A stretch of DNA of 64,000 nt from Acidobacteriota bacterium (GCA_035529075.1 DATKXK010000013.1:52853-116852); one strand, 5' to 3'; counted from the first letter of the stretch, positions 1 through 8,759 are shown. Program-made: numbers and translations. Notes: a model not told the origin generated them from the letters alone.

Positions 1-72
1 CAGGTTCGTTCTTTACGCCGGGAGGGGTGGCAGGTGTATACGGTCCGGCCGGTTTTTCTCGGCAGGCAATAG
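1..72 (+). CDS. 3' end of a gene cut by the window edge, possibly ispE
   Basis: Reading frame 1 is open from the first base to a TAG at 70-72 and encodes a 23-residue C-terminus containing GWQVYTVRPVFLGRQ. It ends 21 nt before the spoVG start. In many bacteria the gene just before spoVG is ispE (4-diphosphocytidyl-2-C-methyl-D-erythritol kinase), and IspE proteins often end on a short hydrophobic strand like this one. The identity is inferred from position and a weak resemblance; only the existence of an open frame is seen directly. Confidence 0.4.
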   Translation, partial: QVRSLRREGWQVYTVRPVFLGRQ

Positions 73-93
73 GAATTATATGGGGAGGCACCC

Positions 94-363
94 GTGGAGA
101 TCACTGAGATACGGGTCACGTTACGGGACGAAGAAAAACTTCGCGGTTTTGCCAATGTGACTTTTGACAACGCATTCGTGGTGCGTGGGATGAAAATCAT
201 CAAGGGAAACAACGGGTACTTCGTTTCGATGCCCAGCCGCAGACGACCGGACGGAACACACCAGGATATCGCTCACCCGGTTAACAAGGAAATGCGCGAG
301 TTGTTGGAGTCGCGAGTGCTGGAGGCGTACGAACGCGAGCGCAAAGCCCACGACTCCCAGTGA
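94..363 (+). CDS. spoVG: SpoVG family RNA/DNA-binding regulator
   Basis: An 89-residue protein matching SpoVG over its whole length: N-terminal EITEIRV strand, FANVTFDNAFVVRGMKI core, and the FVSMPSRRRPDG and DIAHPVN signatures. The family are small site-specific nucleic-acid-binding proteins, first known for their effect on septation in sporulating Bacillus but widespread in non-sporulating phyla, where they act as post-transcriptional or transcriptional regulators. The start is GTG at 94, chosen because GGGGAGG lies at 82-88. The gene follows what may be ispE and is followed directly by a tRNA gene. Nothing in the window points to sporulation, so a general regulatory role is the safer reading. 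Confidence 0.95.
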   Translation: MEITEIRVTLRDEEKLRGFANVTFDNAFVVRGMKIIKGNNGYFVSMPSRRRPDGTHQDIAHPVNKEMRELLESRVLEAYERERKAHDSQ

Positions 364-379
364 CGAGAAAAAAGTCTAT

Positions 380-451
380 TGGGGCGTCGTCAAGTGGTAA
401 GACACCAGCCTTTGGAGCTGGCATACCCAGGTTCGAATCCTGGCGCCCCAG
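380..451 (+). tRNA. tRNA-Gln (anticodon TTG)
   Basis: A complete cloverleaf: acceptor stem TGGGGCG pairs with CGCCCCA, the D arm contains AAGTGGTAA, the anticodon stem CCAGC/GCTGG encloses loop CTTTGGA with anticodon TTG, and the T arm is CCAGG-TTCGAAT-CCTGG. The discriminator base is G and CCA is not encoded. It closely resembles bacterial tRNA-Gln. It sits 16 nt after spoVG and 91 nt before prs on the same strand, so it may be processed from a common transcript. Confidence 0.97.
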
Positions 452-542
452 ACACATGAATTGAGGAATTGTCGAGACCTGCTTCGTGACGGCGATCTCA
501 CCGTCATGAAACAGGTTTTGATTTCACAGGACGACGGACGTC

Positions 543-1505
543 ATGATGGATTCACGAAACGTCATCAAGCTCGTGACCGGCAACTCCAATACTCCGCTGG
601 CCCGGAGCATCGCCGCCTACGTCGGCACCGAACTGACCGACTGCGCCGTGACGCGCTTCTCCGACGGTGAGGTGTTCGTGCAGATTAACGAAAATGTCCG
701 CGGGGCCGATTTGTTTATCATTCAGCCCACCAACGCCCCCGCCGAGAATCTCCTGGAACTGTTGATGCTGATTGAGGCGGCCCGCCGCGCCTCGGCCATG
801 CGGATCACGGCCGTTATCCCCTACTACGGTTACGCCCGGCAGGATCGCAAGGACCGCCCCCGCGTGCCCATCACGGCGAAACTCGTGGCCAACCTCATCA
901 CCACCGCCGGGGCTGACCGCATTATGACCATGGACCTGCACGCCAGCCAGATCCAGGGCTTCTTTGACCTGCCTCACGACCACCTGTACTCGGCGCCGCT
1001 GTTTAACGAGTATTTCCGGGCCATGAAGATCGGGAATCTGGTCGTCGTCTCGCCCGACGTCGGTTCCCTCAAGCTCGCCCGCACCACGGCGGAATCGCTC
1101 GACGCCGAACTTGCCATCGTCGACAAGCGCCGACCCAAGGCCAACTACTCGGAAGTTATGAGCCTGATCGGCGAAGTCGCTGGGAAGAACGTCCTGATCC
1201 GTGATGACATGGTCGACACCGGGGGCTCCCTGTGTCAGGCGGCCGAACATCTTAAGGAGCGGGGGGCGCTCAACATTTACGGCGCCTGCACCCACGGCGT
1301 GCTCTCGGGACAGGCTGTCGACCGAATCCAGAATTCACCCATAAAAAGAATGATCATCTCGGACTCCATCGACCAGTCGTCGCGGAAACTGCCGGACAAG
1401 TTCAAGGTGCTTTCATGCGCCAGCCTGATCGGCGAAGCCATCAAGAGGATTTTCGACGAACAGTCGGTATCATCACTCTTCGAGGAGAAGATGCCGGTCG
1501 ATTGA
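543..1505 (+). CDS. prs: Ribose-phosphate pyrophosphokinase (PRPP synthetase)
   Basis: A 320-residue class I PRPP synthetase. It transfers pyrophosphate from ATP to ribose 5-phosphate, giving PRPP for purine, pyrimidine, histidine, tryptophan and NAD synthesis in the cytosol. Visible family signatures are GNSNTPLA near the N-terminus, FSDGEVFVQI, the flexible catalytic stretch PYYGYARQDRK, the metal-binding segment MDLHASQIQGFFD, and the PRPP-binding loop DDMVDTGGSL near residue 220. The length is typical. Two ATG codons lie at 543 and 546; AGGAC at 528-532 fits the first. It is followed 45 nt later by rplY/ctc, the usual prs-ctc pairing, so the two are probably cotranscribed. Confidence 0.98.
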   Translation: MMDSRNVIKLVTGNSNTPLARSIAAYVGTELTDCAVTRFSDGEVFVQINENVRGADLFIIQPTNAPAENLLELLMLIEAARRASAMRITAVIPYYGYARQDRKDRPRVPITAKLVANLITTAGADRIMTMDLHASQIQGFFDLPHDHLYSAPLFNEYFRAMKIGNLVVVSPDVGSLKLARTTAESLDAELAIVDKRRPKANYSEVMSLIGEVAGKNVLIRDDMVDTGGSLCQAAEHLKERGALNIYGACTHGVLSGQAVDRIQNSPIKRMIISDSIDQSSRKLPDKFKVLSCASLIGEAIKRIFDEQSVSSLFEEKMPVD

Positions 1506-1550
1506 CCGTAAACGCACAGGCAATGCATTTCAGGAGGATATAACACAGAC

Positions 1551-2249
1551 ATGAAAGAGATTGTCATGGTCGCCAGAAGGCGTCCCGAGTCCGGTAAGGG
1601 CGCCGCTCGCAGGATCCGGCGGGACGGATATATTCCGGCGACCGTCTATGGCCCGGAAACTGTACCGTTCGGCGTTGCCGTCGAGGAACGTCAGTTCCGC
1701 TCCGCCATGAAGGGAGCTGCCGGCACGTCCATTATCGACCTGGACGTTGACGGCACCCGGAATAAGGTTGTTCTGCGGGACATTCAAAGAGACCCCATCA
1801 CCAGCCGTGTAATACACGTCGACTTCCACGCTATATCCATGAACAAGCCGATCCACGTCGCCGTGCCGATTCATTTGACCGGCACGCCGATCGGCGTGAA
1901 AACCGACGGCGGCATCATGCAGGTCACCATGCGTGAACTGGAAATCTCGTGCCTGCCGTCTGATATCCCCGAGCGTGTCGACATCGACGTTACCGAACTG
2001 CATATCGGCGATTCCGTCCACGTCGGCAACCTGTCTATCCCCAACGTCCGCGTGCTCTCCGATTCACAGCGGACGGTGGCGGTCATAGCGGCGCCGACGG
2101 TGGTTAAGGAAGAAGTGAAGGCCGCCGCAGAGGAGGCCGAGGTGGCCGAAGCGGCTGAGGGCGAAGCGCCCGAAGCTGAGGCTGCAGCCGAGGAAACCGG
2201 TAAGGAAGCTAAGGAAGCCGAGGCCGAGGGCGGCAAAAAGAGAAAGTGA
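1551..2249 (+). CDS. rplY: Ribosomal protein bL25 (long, CTC type)
   Basis: A 232-residue bL25 protein that binds 5S rRNA in the 50S subunit. The N-terminal about 95 residues are the L25 domain (RRPESGKGAARRIRRDG, then IPATVYGP), followed by the C-terminal CTC beta domain to about residue 185. A tail of roughly 45 residues consists almost only of Ala and Glu and ends in KKRK; such acidic low-complexity tails are common in long L25 proteins. ATG 1551 has AGGAGG at 1532-1537; a second in-frame ATG at 1566 is possible. Peptidyl-tRNA hydrolase, which often follows ctc, is absent here; a terminator follows instead. Confidence 0.96.
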   Translation: MKEIVMVARRRPESGKGAARRIRRDGYIPATVYGPETVPFGVAVEERQFRSAMKGAAGTSIIDLDVDGTRNKVVLRDIQRDPITSRVIHVDFHAISMNKPIHVAVPIHLTGTPIGVKTDGGIMQVTMRELEISCLPSDIPERVDIDVTELHIGDSVHVGNLSIPNVRVLSDSQRTVAVIAAPTVVKEEVKAAAEEAEVAEAAEGEAPEAEAAAEETGKEAKEAEAEGGKKRK

Positions 2250-2277
2250 CCGGTTTCATCACGCCCTGGATACACAC

Positions 2278-2305
2278 GCCGCCCCTTCCGGGGCGGCTTT
2301 TTCTT
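2278..2305 (+). terminator. Rho-independent terminator of prs-rplY
   Basis: GCCGCCCC-TTCC-GGGGCGGC stem-loop at 2278-2297 is followed by TTTTTCTT. It lies 29 nt after the rplY stop and separates this unit from convergent priA. Confidence 0.93.
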
Positions 2306-2340
2306 GCCGGCGGCTGCCGCCGAACGCAAAACCGGGGGGA

Positions 2341-4734
2341 TCACATCATGTCGTCGGGGTCTACATCGACAGTGACCTTTACTGTCGAAGGCAGGCCAAA
2401 ACGTGGCTGCCGCGCCTCCCAGTCACCGAGCATGCGGACAAACCTGACCAGTTGTCCCGTCTTGACCAGCAGGTGCCGTCGGTACTGACCGCGCAGACGA
2501 TACAGAGGGCACGGGGCCGGTCCCAGAAACTGCGCCTTGACGCCGAGTTCGGAGGTCCGGCGCTCCAGCTCGCCTCTTAAATCATGGCAGCTTGTTTCCA
2601 CCTTTCGCTCGTCGCTGCCGGACAGCGAGAAATTCACCAGGCGGCAGAAGGGCGGGAAGACACTGCGCCGGCGGGCTTCGATCTCCCGGCTATAGAACGC
2701 ACGGTAATCCTGCCGGGCAGCGTCGCTGATCGTTTCCTCATCCGGGTAGAACGTCTGAATGAGCACTTCGCCGGGTCTGGCCGCACGGCCGGAACGCCCG
2801 GCTACCTGCAGGAGCCGGGCAAACGTCTTCTCGGAGGCTCGGAAATCCGGAAGATCCAGTCCGTGATCGGCGGAAAGGACGCCCACCAGCGAAACACCGG
2901 TTAGATCAAGCCCCTTGGTGACCATCTGGGTTCCCAGAAGAAGGTTATGCTCACCGGCGGCAAACGCCTCCAGAATACGGTAGGCATTCTTCCTGCCCGA
3001 TGCCGTGTCCGAATCGAACCTCACCGCCGAGGCCCCCTCGAACACACGGGGGATACTTTCCTCGACCTTCTGGGTGCCGGTTCCTAGGTACAGGAACCGC
3101 GTGCTCGAGCAGGCTTCACAACTGTCATAGCCGAGGCGCACGTGCCCGCAGTAGTGGCACGACAGCTTGCGCCCGACCTTATGGTAGGTCAGACTCACAC
3201 AGCAGCGCGGGCACTTGGCCACGTGACCGCAGTCTCCGCACTTCAACTGCGGCGAATAGCCTCGACGGTTCAGGTAGAGTATCACCTGCTCCCCGTTTTT
3301 CAGACGCTGCTCCACGTTCCGTTTCAGCGGCAAGGAAAGAAACGGAAGGTCACCCCTGACCTGATGCACGCGCATGTCAATTATCTCCACGCCGGGGAGA
3401 GTAGCCTTGCCCGGCCGGCCGCTCAGGATCAGCCGCCGGTAGCGACCCGTTTCAGCGTGATGGTAGGATTCGAGTGACGGCGATGCGGAGCCGAGCAGCA
3501 CCGGTACGTTGCTTATCTTGGCGCGCATTATCGCGGCGTCGCGGCCGTGAAATCGAGGCGCCGGATCGTCCTGCTTGTACGAACTGTCATGCTCCTCGTC
3601 CACGACAATCAGGCCCAGCTTCTCAAGCGGGGCAAATACCGCCGAGCGGGGACCGATTACGATCCGGTACTTCCCGTGGCGAATCCCGCGCCAGCTTTCG
3701 AGCCGTTCTCGCTCCGTCATGGCGGAATGCAGAACTGTAACGTCGGAACCGAAGAAACTTCGCAGGTACGCCAGCGTTAATCCGCTAAGCGATATCTCCG
3801 GCGTCAGCACCAGCACCGTCAGCCCCATCTTGAGAACCTGCCTGGCGAGGTGACAGTACACCAGCGTCTTCCCCGACCCGGTGACGCCGTGCAACAGAAA
3901 GGGCTGAAACCCGTTGCCCAGCGCATGAGAGACTGAACTGACGGCGGCCTGTTGTTCCTCGGTGAGCGTCAGGTTCGCAACGCCGGGCCGCGGCGCGATG
4001 AACTGGAGGATGGCATCCGCCGGCTCCGCCCGGACCGGAACCAGCAGGCCGTGACGGGCAGCCTGACGGATATAGTGGTCGGTCCAGCCTTCGGCTTTGA
4101 GTTGCCCAACGCTAAGCGTTCCCTCAAAAGGCTGCAGGGCCAGTTTTCGCCCCTGGAAGAACTCCACCCATCCCTGTTCACCGGCCGCTCGATACCCTTC
4201 GAGCGCCCCCGTCGAAACTCCCCCGCCGGCCCCGGACTCCTCCAGAACAATGCCGTCATGAAGCAGCCGTTCCAGGTAATCGCACCCCACGGCTTGAATC
4301 GCATGCACCTGCGACGCGGACAGTCTCTCACCGGGCGTGAACCGGGGGGCGACCGATGGCGGCAGATCAGGAGCCGGGACGGATGCCCAGCGATACCGGA
4401 TCGTCCGACGCGACTTGAAAACTCCAGGAAGCGCTGCCGAGAGGCAATCGGCGGGATTGGCGAAATAGTAGTCGGCCATCCAGAGACAGAGCTTGAAAAG
4501 ATCGGCCGGAAAGTACGTTTGCGCATCCAGCGCATCCGCCACGGCACGGGTCTTGAAACCGGCGGGGATGTCCGAATCGCCAAGATGAAAACCGACTCTT
4601 CGGACGCGTCCGAAAGGCACCAGGACTCGTTGTCCCGGGAACGGCTCACCGAGGGCGGGGGGCCAGTGGTAAGTAAACGTCCGCCTCAGCGGTCCGGTGA
4701 GCGCGATCCTGACATATCTCTGCCCGCTGTTCAT
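2341..4734 (-). CDS. priA: Primosomal protein N' (PriA helicase)
   Basis: A 797-residue superfamily 2 3'-5' DNA helicase that recognises stalled or collapsed replication forks and starts reloading of the replicative helicase. The N-terminal 3'-DNA-binding domain begins at about residue 7. Walker A GVTGSGKT is at 283-290 and the Walker B/DEAH-type motif DEEHD at 379-383. A zinc-binding insertion of eight cysteines (CGDCG, CPRC, CHYCG, CEAC) lies after the first helicase lobe, followed by the motif V-VI region (GTQMVTKGLDL, QVAGRSGRA). Length and architecture are normal. ATG 4734 aligns with the family start but has no Shine-Dalgarno sequence; a -10-like TATATT lies 5 nt upstream, so the mRNA may be leaderless. 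Confidence 0.97.
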   Translation of the reverse strand: MNSGQRYVRIALTGPLRRTFTYHWPPALGEPFPGQRVLVPFGRVRRVGFHLGDSDIPAGFKTRAVADALDAQTYFPADLFKLCLWMADYYFANPADCLSAALPGVFKSRRTIRYRWASVPAPDLPPSVAPRFTPGERLSASQVHAIQAVGCDYLERLLHDGIVLEESGAGGGVSTGALEGYRAAGEQGWVEFFQGRKLALQPFEGTLSVGQLKAEGWTDHYIRQAARHGLLVPVRAEPADAILQFIAPRPGVANLTLTEEQQAAVSSVSHALGNGFQPFLLHGVTGSGKTLVYCHLARQVLKMGLTVLVLTPEISLSGLTLAYLRSFFGSDVTVLHSAMTERERLESWRGIRHGKYRIVIGPRSAVFAPLEKLGLIVVDEEHDSSYKQDDPAPRFHGRDAAIMRAKISNVPVLLGSASPSLESYHHAETGRYRRLILSGRPGKATLPGVEIIDMRVHQVRGDLPFLSLPLKRNVEQRLKNGEQVILYLNRRGYSPQLKCGDCGHVAKCPRCCVSLTYHKVGRKLSCHYCGHVRLGYDSCEACSSTRFLYLGTGTQKVEESIPRVFEGASAVRFDSDTASGRKNAYRILEAFAAGEHNLLLGTQMVTKGLDLTGVSLVGVLSADHGLDLPDFRASEKTFARLLQVAGRSGRAARPGEVLIQTFYPDEETISDAARQDYRAFYSREIEARRRSVFPPFCRLVNFSLSGSDERKVETSCHDLRGELERRTSELGVKAQFLGPAPCPLYRLRGQYRRHLLVKTGQLVRFVRMLGDWEARQPRFGLPSTVKVTVDVDPDDMM

Positions 4735-4739
4735 GCCGT

Positions 4740-4768
4740 AATATAAAAAAAGGCTGACCTGACGTCAG
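4740..4768 (-). promoter_or_regulatory. Possible leaderless promoter of priA inside a terminator
   Basis: On the minus strand CTGACG (4763-4768), a 17-nt spacer and TATATT (4740-4745) stand directly before ATG 4734. A transcription start about 7 nt after the -10 would fall on the ATG. The -35-like hexamer is part of the stem of the preceding terminator. Promoter activity is inferred from the match only. Confidence 0.45.
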
Positions 4769-4771
4769 CCT
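4745..4771 (-). terminator. Terminator of the TPR gene, abutting priA
   Basis: AGGCTGAC-GTCAG-GTCAGCCT (4771 down to 4751) followed by a T7 run on the minus strand. It follows the stop of the TPR gene by about 20 nt and ends only about 11 nt before the priA ATG. Confidence 0.88.
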
Positions 4772-4790
4772 CCTGGATCGGACCGGGCCG

Positions 4791-6170
4791 TCATTGTAAC
4801 GACCGCAATTTTTGTTCGACCTGCTCCTGCTTTTCCGACTGGCCCAGCTCGAGATACAGATCCACGAGATGCTCGAGAACCTGCTTATTATCCGGCTCCA
4901 GTTCTATGACCTTCTCATACGCCTTGGCCGCATCTGCAAACTGCTGGAGGCTGATATGACAGTCGCCCAGCGAGGTCCAGTTCTCGACGTTATCGGGTCG
5001 GAGTTCGCCGACCCGTGCGAATGCCTCGGCAGCGTCCTCAAACCGTCCGCGAATATATGACACAATGCCGTATTCCTCGGCCGCATCAGGGTCATCGGGA
5101 CGCAACTGGAAGACGCGACGCAGATAGACCTGGGAGGAGTCGAAGTGCTGGTCGCGCCGAGCCTGCCAGCTCTCTGTCAGAGCCTCATCAGCCTGGCTTT
5201 TGTAAATGTTGGCCGAATCGGACGCCCGCCGCGCCATCTCATTATGATATCGCCCCAGGCCCGTAAGCGCCGTCGTATTCTCCGCGTCCACCCCGAGTAT
5301 CCGGTGGTACAGACCGGCGGCCGAATCATACTGCTGGCAGTTGTTATAGCAGATAGACAGGTTGCTCATGGTAAGCATCATCTGCTCTTCGTTCTCCACG
5401 CTGATCGGAGAGGCGTCCGCAAACTCCCGCAAGTACGGAATGGCCTTGCAGTACTCATTCAACCGCACGTGGTTGTAGCCGATCTGGAGCAGCATCTGGC
5501 CGCGCTCCGTTGCTCTTTCGAGCCCTCGGATAAGCCACTCGTTTGACGTGGGGAAGTCCCCTTTGGCCTCGTAAACGGCCGCCAGCCCCGTGTAAGGCCT
5601 GGGATCGGTCGAGTCAATCAGGATAGCCGCCGACATGTTGAACAGACAGGTATCGATGAGCGCCGCCAGAAGCTCCTGGAAAAACTCCCGCTCCGTAGAG
5701 TCCGAAACCGCTTCAAGGTCCTTGGCCGCCTTCTGAATCTGGTTTACCTGGGTGACTCCGTCATTATACAGGGTGCGCCAGTAGAACTCCAGGGTGGAAT
5801 CGGTTTTCTCGATGAACTTATCGCAGTCCTTCCGGTATTTCTTATTTATTTCCTTATTGGCGCAGCACACGTGAAGAGAATCCGCATACGCTACCATCTT
5901 CTCAACGTACACCCGCTTCTGCTCAAGGTCAGACGTTTTCCCGAACAGGTCGATTATGATCGCACCCATCCAGTTAAGCCCCTCAGAGTGAGGGCCGTAG
6001 TAATGAAAGAGCGTATCCAGATACGCCATCGCGTTATCGTACCGCTCTGCGATTACCTCAATCTTGACTGTCCGAATGTACACGTCGGCCGGCTTCTTGC
6101 CGGCCATGGCCACGGAATGGACCAAAACACCCACCAGAACCAGCAGCAACAGCTTTCGCAGCCTTTTCAA
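4791..6170 (-). CDS. Secreted/periplasmic tetratricopeptide repeat protein
   Basis: A predicted 459-residue exported scaffold protein. The preferred start is TTG 6170, because GAGGAGG lies 6 nt upstream (6177-6183) and this gives a clean signal peptide: basic LKRLRK, a Leu/Val-rich core and a VAMA cleavage site. The longer open frame to 6230 would put 20 polar residues in front. The mature part is helical; TPR units are recognisable from about residue 190 and best at the C-terminus (GRFEDAAEAFARVGELRPDN and QQFADAAKAYEKVIELEPDN). TPR proteins mediate protein-protein contacts; the partner cannot be told. It has its own promoter and terminator, so it is a single-gene unit. Confidence 0.85.
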   Translation of the reverse strand: MKRLRKLLLLVLVGVLVHSVAMAGKKPADVYIRTVKIEVIAERYDNAMAYLDTLFHYYGPHSEGLNWMGAIIIDLFGKTSDLEQKRVYVEKMVAYADSLHVCCANKEINKKYRKDCDKFIEKTDSTLEFYWRTLYNDGVTQVNQIQKAAKDLEAVSDSTEREFFQELLAALIDTCLFNMSAAILIDSTDPRPYTGLAAVYEAKGDFPTSNEWLIRGLERATERGQMLLQIGYNHVRLNEYCKAIPYLREFADASPISVENEEQMMLTMSNLSICYNNCQQYDSAAGLYHRILGVDAENTTALTGLGRYHNEMARRASDSANIYKSQADEALTESWQARRDQHFDSSQVYLRRVFQLRPDDPDAAEEYGIVSYIRGRFEDAAEAFARVGELRPDNVENWTSLGDCHISLQQFADAAKAYEKVIELEPDNKQVLEHLVDLYLELGQSEKQEQVEQKLRSLQ

Positions 6171-6214
6171 GACGAACCTCCTCTTACAAGCTATTCCTGT
6201 CACCTCATGTGACG

Positions 6215-6243
6215 AATTTACGGACCACATCGGCAGTTGTCAA
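6215..6243 (-). promoter_or_regulatory. Sigma70-type promoter of the TPR gene
   Basis: TTGACA (6238-6243), 17-nt spacer, TAAATT (6215-6220) on the minus strand, about 45 nt before the TTG start at 6170. This explains independent expression in the 86-nt gap after the DUF4139 gene. Confidence 0.65.
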
Positions 6244-6256
6244 CCGCCCGACCGGT

Positions 6257-7609
6257 CTATCTCGTCGTAAATCTCGCTTTCAACCTCAGGATCGCCGACT
6301 GATTGGCCCGCACCGGCATGTCGAATGTGAGCGTGTACGCGTCTTTCTTCTCGTACGCGAAATTCGATTCCATGACCTCCCAGTACCCGTACAGCCTTTT
6401 CTCGATGGTGACGGTGATGTCCTCGTCTTTGTGATTCCTCAGTTCAATTTCCCAGGCACGCTCTTCCACGTTGCTCGATATACGCGTCTGTTGCACCATC
6501 TTCTCCTCTGCGGCGATGTCAAAGGCATAGCCGACACGAAGGGAGACTTCCTCGTCTTTGGGCGTATGCTTGATTCGGTCTTCACCCAGGAGAATCAGTG
6601 ACCCGTCCTCGTCGGCTTTGAACAGGCGCGCGCGCCCGGCGGGAAGCGGCATGCCCAGGCCGGCCGCCTTCGAGTTCTGGAACTTCACGGCGACTGCGAC
6701 CTGGGTAGGATTCTGTTCAGGGCGGTACTCGTACACCTTCTGCACGGCGGCTGTCGCCGGCTCAAACAGGGAGATTTGCTTTATCTCCTTGTCGGCCACG
6801 GTCGCCGGCCGGGGCAGCGTATACAGGTGATACTCGAAGAACTCTTTTTCCGCAAAACCCTCCGCCCCCAGGGCCGCCGACGGAGCTTCGTACGATCTCA
6901 TCACCTGTCTTTTCGGTGTCACCCGGCTGATTTCCCCCGCGACGAGCTTAAGCGTAGCATCCTTGTACGTCTTGCCGGAACTGTTATTGATCGATGCCCA
7001 GCCGGACAGGTCCAGCCCGCTCTCGTCCGTATCGAGGACTCCGACATACTCCGCCGACCAGTTCATACCCGATGTCTGGTACCCGACCCGACAGGGCAGG
7101 GGTCCGGAAAGGTCGGAACGGTATAGCCAGAAAAGCGTCGGCCGGGTAATCAATCCCTCGGGCAGGACCGGGAAATTGACCTCGGCGATATTCTCCAGCG
7201 AAAGCACCTTCACCCGCCCGGACTCATCCTGAAGCGTGACCGCCTTGTCGCTGAAGGCCAGGAGCTTGCCGGTATACAGCCCGCCTTTCTTGTCGATCAG
7301 GTCAATCTGCTGGTCGATGTATCGCTGGTACATCTGCTCCGGACTGACAAGGTCAAAGGCGTAATTCTGCTCCAGCAGGGTGACGTCCCTCGGCTGGCCG
7401 GTGATGTCAAAAGTGACCGAACTGGCGTCGATCAGTGCCGGAACATCGCGAAAGGTCAGCCGATTGACACCCTTCTCGAATTGCAGGGTACGGGTTTCAC
7501 TAACTACGCCCAGGTTGCTGTTGTACACGGTCACCGCGATCTCGTCAGCGGCGGCCAGACACGGGGCCAGAATCAGCGCGGCAACTGCCAGAAGTCCAAT
7601 CCGTTTCAT
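6257..7609 (-). CDS. DUF4139 domain-containing exported protein
   Basis: A 450-residue protein with a signal peptide (MKRIGLLAVAALILAPCLAAA then DE) and the DUF4139 pattern: an N-terminal VTVYNSNLGVVSETRTL strand region, GVNRLTFRDVPALIDASSVTF, a central WSAEYVG segment (NWSAEY is typical) followed by DLSGWASINNSSGKTYKDATL, and a C-terminal beta-rich half. DUF4139 proteins are widespread, predicted periplasmic or surface proteins without a settled function. ATG 7609 is preceded by GAGGTGAA with good spacing. The next gene downstream, TPR, has its own promoter, so coexpression is not required. Confidence 0.88.
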   Translation of the reverse strand: MKRIGLLAVAALILAPCLAAADEIAVTVYNSNLGVVSETRTLQFEKGVNRLTFRDVPALIDASSVTFDITGQPRDVTLLEQNYAFDLVSPEQMYQRYIDQQIDLIDKKGGLYTGKLLAFSDKAVTLQDESGRVKVLSLENIAEVNFPVLPEGLITRPTLFWLYRSDLSGPLPCRVGYQTSGMNWSAEYVGVLDTDESGLDLSGWASINNSSGKTYKDATLKLVAGEISRVTPKRQVMRSYEAPSAALGAEGFAEKEFFEYHLYTLPRPATVADKEIKQISLFEPATAAVQKVYEYRPEQNPTQVAVAVKFQNSKAAGLGMPLPAGRARLFKADEDGSLILLGEDRIKHTPKDEEVSLRVGYAFDIAAEEKMVQQTRISSNVEERAWEIELRNHKDEDITVTIEKRLYGYWEVMESNFAYEKKDAYTLTFDMPVRANQSAILRLKARFTTR

Positions 7610-7731
7610 AACTTCACCTCACTTGGTTATACACGTTGGGCACCCTCGCTGCGTGCATTTCACGAATGCAGATATCGCGGGTACTCATACCCAATACAGC
7701 AAAAGTGGACCAGCCTTCCAACTAAAGCCAG

Positions 7732-8673
7732 TTAATTTTCCACCGGGGAGAAACGTTCCAGCGTAAGCTCCAGCCGGGCTTTGACTTCGCCCGCCGACGG
7801 CATCAACTCCGGACCGCTGAACGTCCCGTTATCCGGGTCGATACGCTCGAATATCTGGTGATACAGCGCGTAAATTATCTCCATGCTCAACTGGTAACGA
7901 GGCAGCATGCAGGGAATCACGGAGTCAATACGTTTGCGCGCCGACTGCCGGTAATACTCTGCTATCGACCGGTAACGGCCGATCAGGCCGCGAAACGAGG
8001 GGCTTATCTGACCGCCCCGGGCTATCCGGCTGAGATCCTCGACCGTCAGTGAATAGTGCCCAAGCATATCAAGGGCAAAGTAGTTCAGGTCACGCCTGGC
8101 GTCTTTCTGAAAATCCCGGATGATGTGCACCAGGTAGGAGAATACGGCCAGCGGTCTGGCCGACCACCGGATATCGTAGACCGGACGTTCATAACCGCCC
8201 CGGCCCTGCCTGACGCCGCACAGATGGGTAAAGATCGCCGCCGGGGCCACGGCCGCACCCTCCGTGTAGCGGAGGAACGTCAGGAAGTTCCTGTAACCGT
8301 CATGCTGTATGTCGTAAACCATGGCATTGCGGAGCCGTTTCCAGGGCCACAGGGGAATGGCGAAACGGTCGCGGACGTCCAGAAACTCGCGATCGAAGGA
8401 ATCCCGGGGCCGGCCGCCGCACATCGACTCCAGCCAGTCATCGATCATCCGGGCAATGTCCGCAGCCTCCCCAGCGGAGATTTTCGCGCCCGACGTTTTG
8501 CGATCATCAACCAGGTCATCGATTGCCCGCATGGATCGGTAGCAGATCGTGAAAGCCCGGTAGCGGTCGCTATCCCAGAACCGGGCGGCGATATCGAGTA
8601 TCGGGTTGGTCAGAATCTGGTCGAAATCGACGTCGGCCGCGAAATCGAGCCGGGTTTTGTCATTGGCTTTCAT
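7732..8673 (-). CDS. Squalene/phytoene synthase family enzyme
   Basis: A trans-isoprenyl diphosphate synthase of the head-to-head type, condensing two prenyl diphosphates (two farnesyl- to squalene/presqualene or two geranylgeranyl- to phytoene). With ATG 8673 as start (313 residues) the first Asp-rich motif DDLVDD is at 52-57 and the second, RDFQKDARRD, is about 150 residues later; YRSMRAIDD and the late LNYFALDML segment are typical. A longer frame starts at 8751 but would run into the divergent glycosyltransferase gene. A TATATT with extended -10 TG lies 14 nt before ATG 8673. No other carotenoid or hopanoid gene is in the window, so the product (squalene or phytoene) cannot be decided. 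Confidence 0.88.
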   Translation of the reverse strand: MKANDKTRLDFAADVDFDQILTNPILDIAARFWDSDRYRAFTICYRSMRAIDDLVDDRKTSGAKISAGEAADIARMIDDWLESMCGGRPRDSFDREFLDVRDRFAIPLWPWKRLRNAMVYDIQHDGYRNFLTFLRYTEGAAVAPAAIFTHLCGVRQGRGGYERPVYDIRWSARPLAVFSYLVHIIRDFQKDARRDLNYFALDMLGHYSLTVEDLSRIARGGQISPSFRGLIGRYRSIAEYYRQSARKRIDSVIPCMLPRYQLSMEIIYALYHQIFERIDPDNGTFSGPELMPSAGEVKARLELTLERFSPVEN

Positions 8674-8687
8674 AGACGACGTGACCG

Positions 8688-8698
8688 AATATAACACG
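8688..8698 (-). promoter_or_regulatory. Extended -10 promoter element of the prenyl synthase gene
   Basis: TGTTATATT on the minus strand (TATATT at 8688-8693 with upstream TG) gives a predicted start only about 8 nt before ATG 8673. No good -35 is seen, consistent with an extended -10 promoter. Confidence 0.45.
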
Positions 8699-8759
8699 CG
8701 GCGTCGGCCGCCAAAATTTCTATTTCTCCAGGGTATCGTTTTTTTTACCATGAAGGGGT

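Noticed and set aside
6171..6230. N-terminal extension of the TPR protein to ATG-like start at 6230
   Set aside because: It would hide the signal peptide and overlap the -10 of the promoter at 6215-6243; TTG 6170 has GAGGAGG 6 nt upstream.
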